Part shown: piece after piece, positions 14,378 through 18,150 of the stretch
Numbering within the stretch: position 1 is the stretch's first letter
How the letters are laid out: each line of letters starts with the position of its first letter
Origin: Serpentinimonas sp.
GTDB taxonomy: Bacteria; Pseudomonadota; Gammaproteobacteria; Burkholderiales; Burkholderiaceae_C
Assembly (NCBI GenBank): GCA_025458665.1
Contig: JALOSG010000022.1
Location: 1 to 18,150 of the forward strand
DNA: 18,150 bases
Reading direction: 5' to 3'
Position numbers and translations under genes: made by a program
The notes under the pieces: model-generated
The model's database searches: none
The model's input: only the letters and a program-made list of their open reading frames with translations
Told to the model about the DNA's origin: nothing

Positions 14378-15331
14378 ATGACAGCCACACTGCACACACT
14401 GGCGGTAGCCGGGCCACCCGCTGTGGGCGGTGGGCCGCGCCGGCTGGCCTGGTGGGAGTGGAATGCCACCGGGCAGGCGGCGCCGCGCCATGTGGTGGTG
14501 TGCGTGCATGGGCTCACCCGGCAGGCACGCGATTTCGACACGCTGGCCCAGGTACTGAGCCCGCACGCGCTGGTGGTGAGTGTGGACGTGGCCGGCCGCG
14601 GCCACAGCGACTGGCTGCAGGACCCCAACGCTTACGCCATTCCCACCTACGCGGCCGACATAGCCCAGTTGCTGGCGCACCTGCGCCAACGCCTGCGCGA
14701 ACAGGGCCTGGCCGAGGAACCCCAGATCGACTGGGTGGGCACCAGCATGGGTGGGCTCATCGGCATGGCGCTGGCCTCGCAACCGGCGCTGGGGCTGCGC
14801 CGCCTGGTGCTCAACGATGTGGGCCCTGTCATAGAACCTGCATCGCTGCGCCGCATTGCCACCTATGTGGGCCAGCCGCTGCGCTTTGCCAGCGAACAGG
14901 CCGCTGCCGATTATCTGCTCACCATTTCACAAGGCTTTGGCCCGCACACGCCCGAGCAGTGGCTGGCCCTGACCCGGCCCATGCTTCGCCCGGCCTACGA
15001 TGCGGGGGAGCCCCCCGGCCAGTGGCGCCTGCACTACGACCCCGCCCTGGCCACACCCTTCAAGGCCTTGCTCAGCCTGCCCGGCGACGCAGCGCAGAAA
15101 GTTGCGGCCGATGGCGAGGCGCAGCTGTGGGCGCTGTACGACGCCATCACGGCACCCACCCTGCTGCTGCGCGGCGCCGAGTCCGACTTGTTGAGCGCCG
15201 AGACCGCCCGCCTCATGACGCAGCGCGGCCCGCATGCCCGGCTGGTGGAACTGCCCGGCGTGGGCCACGCTCCCACCCTGGTGGCGCCCAACCAGACCGA
15301 CGCTGTGGCTGCCTTCCTGCTGGAGCCCTAG
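14378..15331 (+). CDS. Alpha/beta hydrolase
   Basis: A 317-residue alpha/beta-hydrolase-fold protein with no signal peptide, so cytoplasmic. The oxyanion-hole HG is at 44-45 (VVCVHGLTRQARDF), the nucleophile Ser123 is in the elbow VGTSMGGLIG, and acid Asp270 (LRGAESDLLS) and base His297 (PGVGHAPTL) complete the triad. A lid-like helical insertion lies around 150-230. ATG 14378 has a strong AAGGGGAG Shine-Dalgarno. The substrate cannot be read from sequence. Its head-to-head position with bdhA makes a 3-hydroxybutyrate ester or oligomer a reasonable guess, but generic esterase or lactonase activity is equally open. relA starts about 22 bp downstream on the same strand and may be co-transcribed. 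Confidence 0.9.
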   Translation: MTATLHTLAVAGPPAVGGGPRRLAWWEWNATGQAAPRHVVVCVHGLTRQARDFDTLAQVLSPHALVVSVDVAGRGHSDWLQDPNAYAIPTYAADIAQLLAHLRQRLREQGLAEEPQIDWVGTSMGGLIGMALASQPALGLRRLVLNDVGPVIEPASLRRIATYVGQPLRFASEQAAADYLLTISQGFGPHTPEQWLALTRPMLRPAYDAGEPPGQWRLHYDPALATPFKALLSLPGDAAQKVAADGEAQLWALYDAITAPTLLLRGAESDLLSAETARLMTQRGPHARLVELPGVGHAPTLVAPNQTDAVAAFLLEP

Positions 15332-15353
15332 CCCCTTTTTCCTGCACAAGCTC

Positions 15354-17675
15354 TTGAACGCGGACACCTCCCTCATTGCTCTGGCCAGCGCGCCCGAGAA
15401 AGCCCTCAGTGCTGGCCACCCGGCGCTGGTGCGGGCGCGCGCCTTTGCCGAGCCGCTGCTGGACAACGAGACACTGGAAACCGGCGAGGACGTGCTGGCC
15501 CATGCCGATGCGGTGGTGAATATCCTGCGGCTCATTGGCGGTTCGCCCGACATGCAGGTGGCGGCCTACCTGGCCTACGCCTGCCCCTACCTGAACCGGC
15601 CGCTGGAGGTCATACGCAAAGCCTTTGGCGAGGACCTGGCCAACCTGGCGGTGGAAACCACCAAGCTGGTGCACCTGCAGCGCCAGGCGCGCCAGAAGGC
15701 TGCGCAGGTGCAGGCCGCCAAAGTACGCCAGGCCGAGAAGGACGCTGCCGATGGCGTGGCCCAGCCCGGCAACGGCAAAGCCCACCCCTCGGAACTGGAA
15801 GCCAGCCAGACCGAGAACGTGCGCAAGATGCTGCTGGCCTTTTCGCGCGACCTGCGCGTGGTCATGCTGAGGCTGGCCTCGCGCTTACAGACCTTGCGCT
15901 ACCACGCTGCCGAAAAACGCCTGCCCGACGAGGGCCTGGCCGCCGAATCCCTGCATGTGTTTGCGCCGCTGGCCAACCGCCTGGGCATCTGGGAGATCAA
16001 GTGGGAAATTGAAGACCTGGCCTTCCGCTTTCTGGAGCCCGAGACCTACCGCCGGATTGCCCGCCTGCTGGACGAAAAACGTGCCGAGCGCGAAAGCCAT
16101 GTGGAGCTGGTGCGCCAGACGCTGGCACAAGACCTCAAGGCCCAGGGCATAGACGCCGAGGTGCAGGGCCGGCCCAAGCACATCTACAGCATCGTGAAAA
16201 AGATGCGTGGCAAGGGGCTGGACTTCGATCAGGTGTACGACATCCGCGCGCTGCGCGTGATTGTTCCGCAGGTGAGCGACTGTTACGCCGTGCTGGCGCA
16301 TGTGCACGCCCACAGCGAATTCCAGCCCGAGCCCGACGAGTTTGACGACTACATCGGCAAGCCCAAACCCAACGGCTACCAGTCCCTGCACACCGTGGTG
16401 CGGGACGCGCAGGGCAGGGCGTTTGAAATTCAGATCCGCACCCGCGAGATGCACGACCACGCCGAGCATGGCGTGGCCGCCCACTGGGCCTACAAGGAGG
16501 CGGGCAACAAAGGCTACGCAGGTGTGTCGGCCGCGTCCGACTACGACGCCAAGATCGCCGTGCTGCGCCAGCTGCTGGCGTGGCAGCGCGACCTGAGCGG
16601 CGCCACCCACGACCTGCTGGACGACAACATCTACGTGCTCACGCCGCAGGCCGCCATTGTGGAATTGCCCCGTGGCGCCACCGCCGTGGACTTTGCCTAC
16701 ACCGTGCACACCAGCCTGGGCCACCGCTGCCGGGGTGCCAAGGTGGACGGCGCGCTGGTGACGCTGAACACCCCGCTGCAGAACGGCCAGACCGTGGAAA
16801 TTGTGGCGGCCAAGGAAGGCGGCCCGTCACGCGACTGGCTCAACGCCGAACAAGGCTACCTGGTGAGCCACCGCGCCAAGAGCAAGGTGCGCGCCTGGTT
16901 CAATGCGCTGGCCGCCGAAGAGAACGCCGCACGCGGCCGCGACGCCATAGAAAAACTGCTGCAGCGAGAGGGCAAGACCGCGCTGCGCCACGACGACCTG
17001 GCCGAAGCCATGGGCTTTGATTCCGCTCAGGCCCTGTTCGAGGCGGTGGGCAAGGAAGAACTGTCCCTGCGTGCCATAGAGCAGCATTTGAAGCCACCGG
17101 AAGCGCTGGAGCCGCCCGACGAGGTGGTCATCAAGCGGGCGCGCTCGGAAGAACGCCAGCGTTCGCGGCGCAAGGGCGGCAAGGGCGGTGGTGCAGGCGC
17201 TGGGGGCGCGGGTGGTGTGCTGGTGGTGGGCGTGGGTTCGCTGCTCACGCAGCTGGCACGCTGCTGCAAGCCCGCCCCGCCCGACGATATCCGCGGCTTT
17301 GTGACGCGCGGCAAAGGCGTGAGCATCCACCGCAGCGACTGCCCCGACTACACCCACCTGGCCGGCCGCCACCCGGACCGCGTCATTGACGTGCAGTGGA
17401 CCGGAGGCACAGGTGGCGCAGGACAGGGCGGCCATGAACCCACCTTCTACCCGGTGGATGTGGCCGTGGAAGCCGCCGACCGCCAGGGCCTGCTGCGCGA
17501 TATTTCCGATGTGTTCGCCCGCGAGAAAATCAATGTGATTGGCGTGCAGACCCAGTCCGTACGCGGCGTGGCGTGGATGACCTTCACCGTGGAAGTGCCC
17601 GATGCCGGCAGAGTGGGGCGAGTGATGTCGGCCGTGTCCGACGTGGCTGGCGTGCGCCAAGTGAGGCGGCGCTGA
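15354..17675 (+). CDS. relA: (p)ppGpp synthetase RelA (RelA/SpoT homologue, synthetase-only type)
   Basis: RelA makes (p)ppGpp from GTP or GDP and ATP on ribosomes stalled by uncharged tRNA (stringent response). From TTG 15354 it is 773 residues. The N-terminal pseudo-HD domain lacks the catalytic HD pair: the place of HDTVED reads YACPYLN. The synthetase domain includes GRPKHIYSIVKKM (272-284), EFDDYIGKPKPNGYQSLHT (329-347) with the ExDD motif of monofunctional RelA rather than RxKD, and QIRTREMHDHAEHGVAAHW. A TGS domain follows (about 424-485), then a helical region, a Gly-rich linker (608-621), the zinc-finger Cys637-Cys638 with His659 and Cys663, and a C-terminal ACT domain (about 698-770). 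No ATG suits the N-terminus; TTG 15354 is the best guess, without a clear Shine-Dalgarno. Confidence 0.93.
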   Translation: MNADTSLIALASAPEKALSAGHPALVRARAFAEPLLDNETLETGEDVLAHADAVVNILRLIGGSPDMQVAAYLAYACPYLNRPLEVIRKAFGEDLANLAVETTKLVHLQRQARQKAAQVQAAKVRQAEKDAADGVAQPGNGKAHPSELEASQTENVRKMLLAFSRDLRVVMLRLASRLQTLRYHAAEKRLPDEGLAAESLHVFAPLANRLGIWEIKWEIEDLAFRFLEPETYRRIARLLDEKRAERESHVELVRQTLAQDLKAQGIDAEVQGRPKHIYSIVKKMRGKGLDFDQVYDIRALRVIVPQVSDCYAVLAHVHAHSEFQPEPDEFDDYIGKPKPNGYQSLHTVVRDAQGRAFEIQIRTREMHDHAEHGVAAHWAYKEAGNKGYAGVSAASDYDAKIAVLRQLLAWQRDLSGATHDLLDDNIYVLTPQAAIVELPRGATAVDFAYTVHTSLGHRCRGAKVDGALVTLNTPLQNGQTVEIVAAKEGGPSRDWLNAEQGYLVSHRAKSKVRAWFNALAAEENAARGRDAIEKLLQREGKTALRHDDLAEAMGFDSAQALFEAVGKEELSLRAIEQHLKPPEALEPPDEVVIKRARSEERQRSRRKGGKGGGAGAGGAGGVLVVGVGSLLTQLARCCKPAPPDDIRGFVTRGKGVSIHRSDCPDYTHLAGRHPDRVIDVQWTGGTGGAGQGGHEPTFYPVDVAVEAADRQGLLRDISDVFAREKINVIGVQTQSVRGVAWMTFTVEVPDAGRVGRVMSAVSDVAGVRQVRRR

Positions 17676-17693
17676 AACCTGCCCAAGCCACGC

Positions 17694-17699
17694 TATAAT
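17694..17699 (+). promoter_or_regulatory. Consensus -10 box of the tRNA-Val promoter
   Basis: A perfect TATAAT starts 19 bp after the relA stop and ends 17 bp before the tRNA. This places a start of transcription about 10 bases before the mature 5' end. The expected -35 position (about 17671-17677, in the relA stop region) reads roughly CTGAAA, a poor match to TTGACA. Confidence 0.7.
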
Positions 17700-17716
17700 G
17701 CGAGGCTGAACACGAC

Positions 17717-17793
17717 AGGCGCATAGCTCAGCTGGTTAGAGCACCACCTTGACATGGTGGGGGTCGTTGGTTCGAGTCCAATTGCGCCTACCA
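17717..17793 (+). tRNA. tRNA-Val (anticodon GAC)
   Basis: A 77-nt cloverleaf. The acceptor stem AGGCGCA pairs with TGCGCCT, the D arm is GCTC/GAGC around AGCTGGTTA, and the anticodon stem CCACC/GGTGG encloses TTGACAT with anticodon GAC at 17751-17753, reading GUC and GUU. The T arm is GTTGG/CCAAT with the loop TTCGAGT, the discriminator base is A, and CCA is encoded. It has its own -10 box and a terminator just downstream, so it is likely a single-gene transcription unit. Confidence 0.97.
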
Positions 17794-17808
17794 AGATTTC
17801 TTGCGAAC

Positions 17809-17842
17809 AAAGCACCCTGCGGCAACGCTCGGTGCTTTTTTT
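17809..17842 (+). terminator. Rho-independent terminator after tRNA-Val
   Basis: An 8-bp stem (AAAGCACC at 17809-17816 with GGTGCTTT at 17831-17838) encloses a 14-nt loop, and a run of seven T (17836-17842) begins in the second arm. It starts 15 bp after the CCA end of the tRNA. Confidence 0.9.
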
Positions 17843-18150
17843 CCGTGGGTGCGTAACCGCTAAGGCACACAGCCTCAGGTTTTCCGGCTTCTGGGCATTC
17901 GTGGGCAAGAGAACTTTTACCTCTCCAGCCTCTTTCCCTTTGGCGCTGAACCACAGACCGGTCGTGGGAGCGCACGAAGGCAGAAGCCCCAGCCTATCGG
18001 GATGCGGCAGCCAGGTTCGCCATGGGCGCTGCCCAATAGACCCAGTGAACGGGCGGTACGCCGGCAAAGATCGGGCCGCCCGGGCCTGAACAGCCCCTGC
18101 GCAACTGGCCTTCAGAGCTCCATGCTGCAATTTCTAGGCAGCTAGCGGCT
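17843..18150. other. 308-bp tail without a supported gene
   Basis: No open frame in this stretch resembles a protein family or shows the third-position GC bias of the neighbouring genes, and the composition looks less GC-rich. The longer open frames here run antisense through the tRNA and are not credible. I see no tRNA fragment, integrase site or clear repeat. It may be the start of a longer intergenic region or a decayed segment continuing past the window. Confidence 0.5.

Noticed and set aside
12810..14381. Long plus-strand open frame spanning the SIMPL gene and antisense to bdhA
   Set aside because: It is a shifted frame of the SIMPL gene joined to the antisense of bdhA, with low-complexity Gly/Ala/Arg/His composition and no domain.
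15234..15353. ATG at 15234 as the start of relA
   Set aside because: It would lie deep inside the alpha/beta hydrolase gene and add about 40 Trp/Pro-rich residues unlike any RelA; similarity begins at about 15354.
17693..18130. Minus-strand open frames across the tRNA region, with translations such as IGLEPTTPTMSRWCSNQLSY
   Set aside because: This is the familiar artefact of translating the reverse strand of a tRNA gene, not a protein.

Overview
This 18.15 kb window is GC-rich, gene-dense chromosomal DNA. The protein sequences look betaproteobacterial, most likely order Burkholderiales and family Comamonadaceae (Acidovorax-like). That placement rests on overall protein similarity recalled from memory, on the ispD-ispF pair sitting beside mfd, on the RelA type and on 3-hydroxybutyrate metabolism. 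No phage, transposase, integrase or CRISPR array is visible. Most of the window is conserved housekeeping, and I did not find a convincing new multi-gene system. The unusual signals are small: one broken gene and several regulatory-looking sequences.

Layout. Positions 1-2235 (minus strand) hold nth (endonuclease III), aat and bpt (both enzymes of the bacterial N-degron pathway), and the start of an IclR-type regulator, all in one direction with short gaps. bpt is disrupted in its second half. Positions 2250-3476 (plus) hold a PLP-dependent aminotransferase whose start lies only 14 bp from that of nth. Positions 3501-8951 (minus) form a tight operon read as mfd, serB, a membrane-anchored thioredoxin-like gene and a DEDDy 3'-5' exonuclease; every junction is a 4-bp start/stop overlap. 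Positions 8952-9120 are a divergent control region with a terminator-like hairpin, a dyad, an 11-C run and a 10-bp tandem repeat. Positions 9121-10408 (plus) hold ispD and ispF of the MEP isoprenoid pathway.

Positions 10389-12500 (minus) hold an OmpR-type response regulator followed by its histidine kinase; the kinase overlaps ispF tail to tail by 20 bp. The 238-bp gap upstream of the regulator carries three TGTTACA-type elements and separates it from a divergent exported SIMPL-domain protein (12739-13485). Positions 13494-15331 hold a divergent pair: a D-3-hydroxybutyrate dehydrogenase (minus) and an alpha/beta hydrolase (plus), possibly cooperating in turnover of 3-hydroxybutyrate or its oligomers. 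relA follows at 15354-17675, encoding a (p)ppGpp synthetase with a degenerate hydrolase domain. A tRNA-Val(GAC) with a clear -10 box and terminator comes next. The last 308 bases contain no gene I can support.
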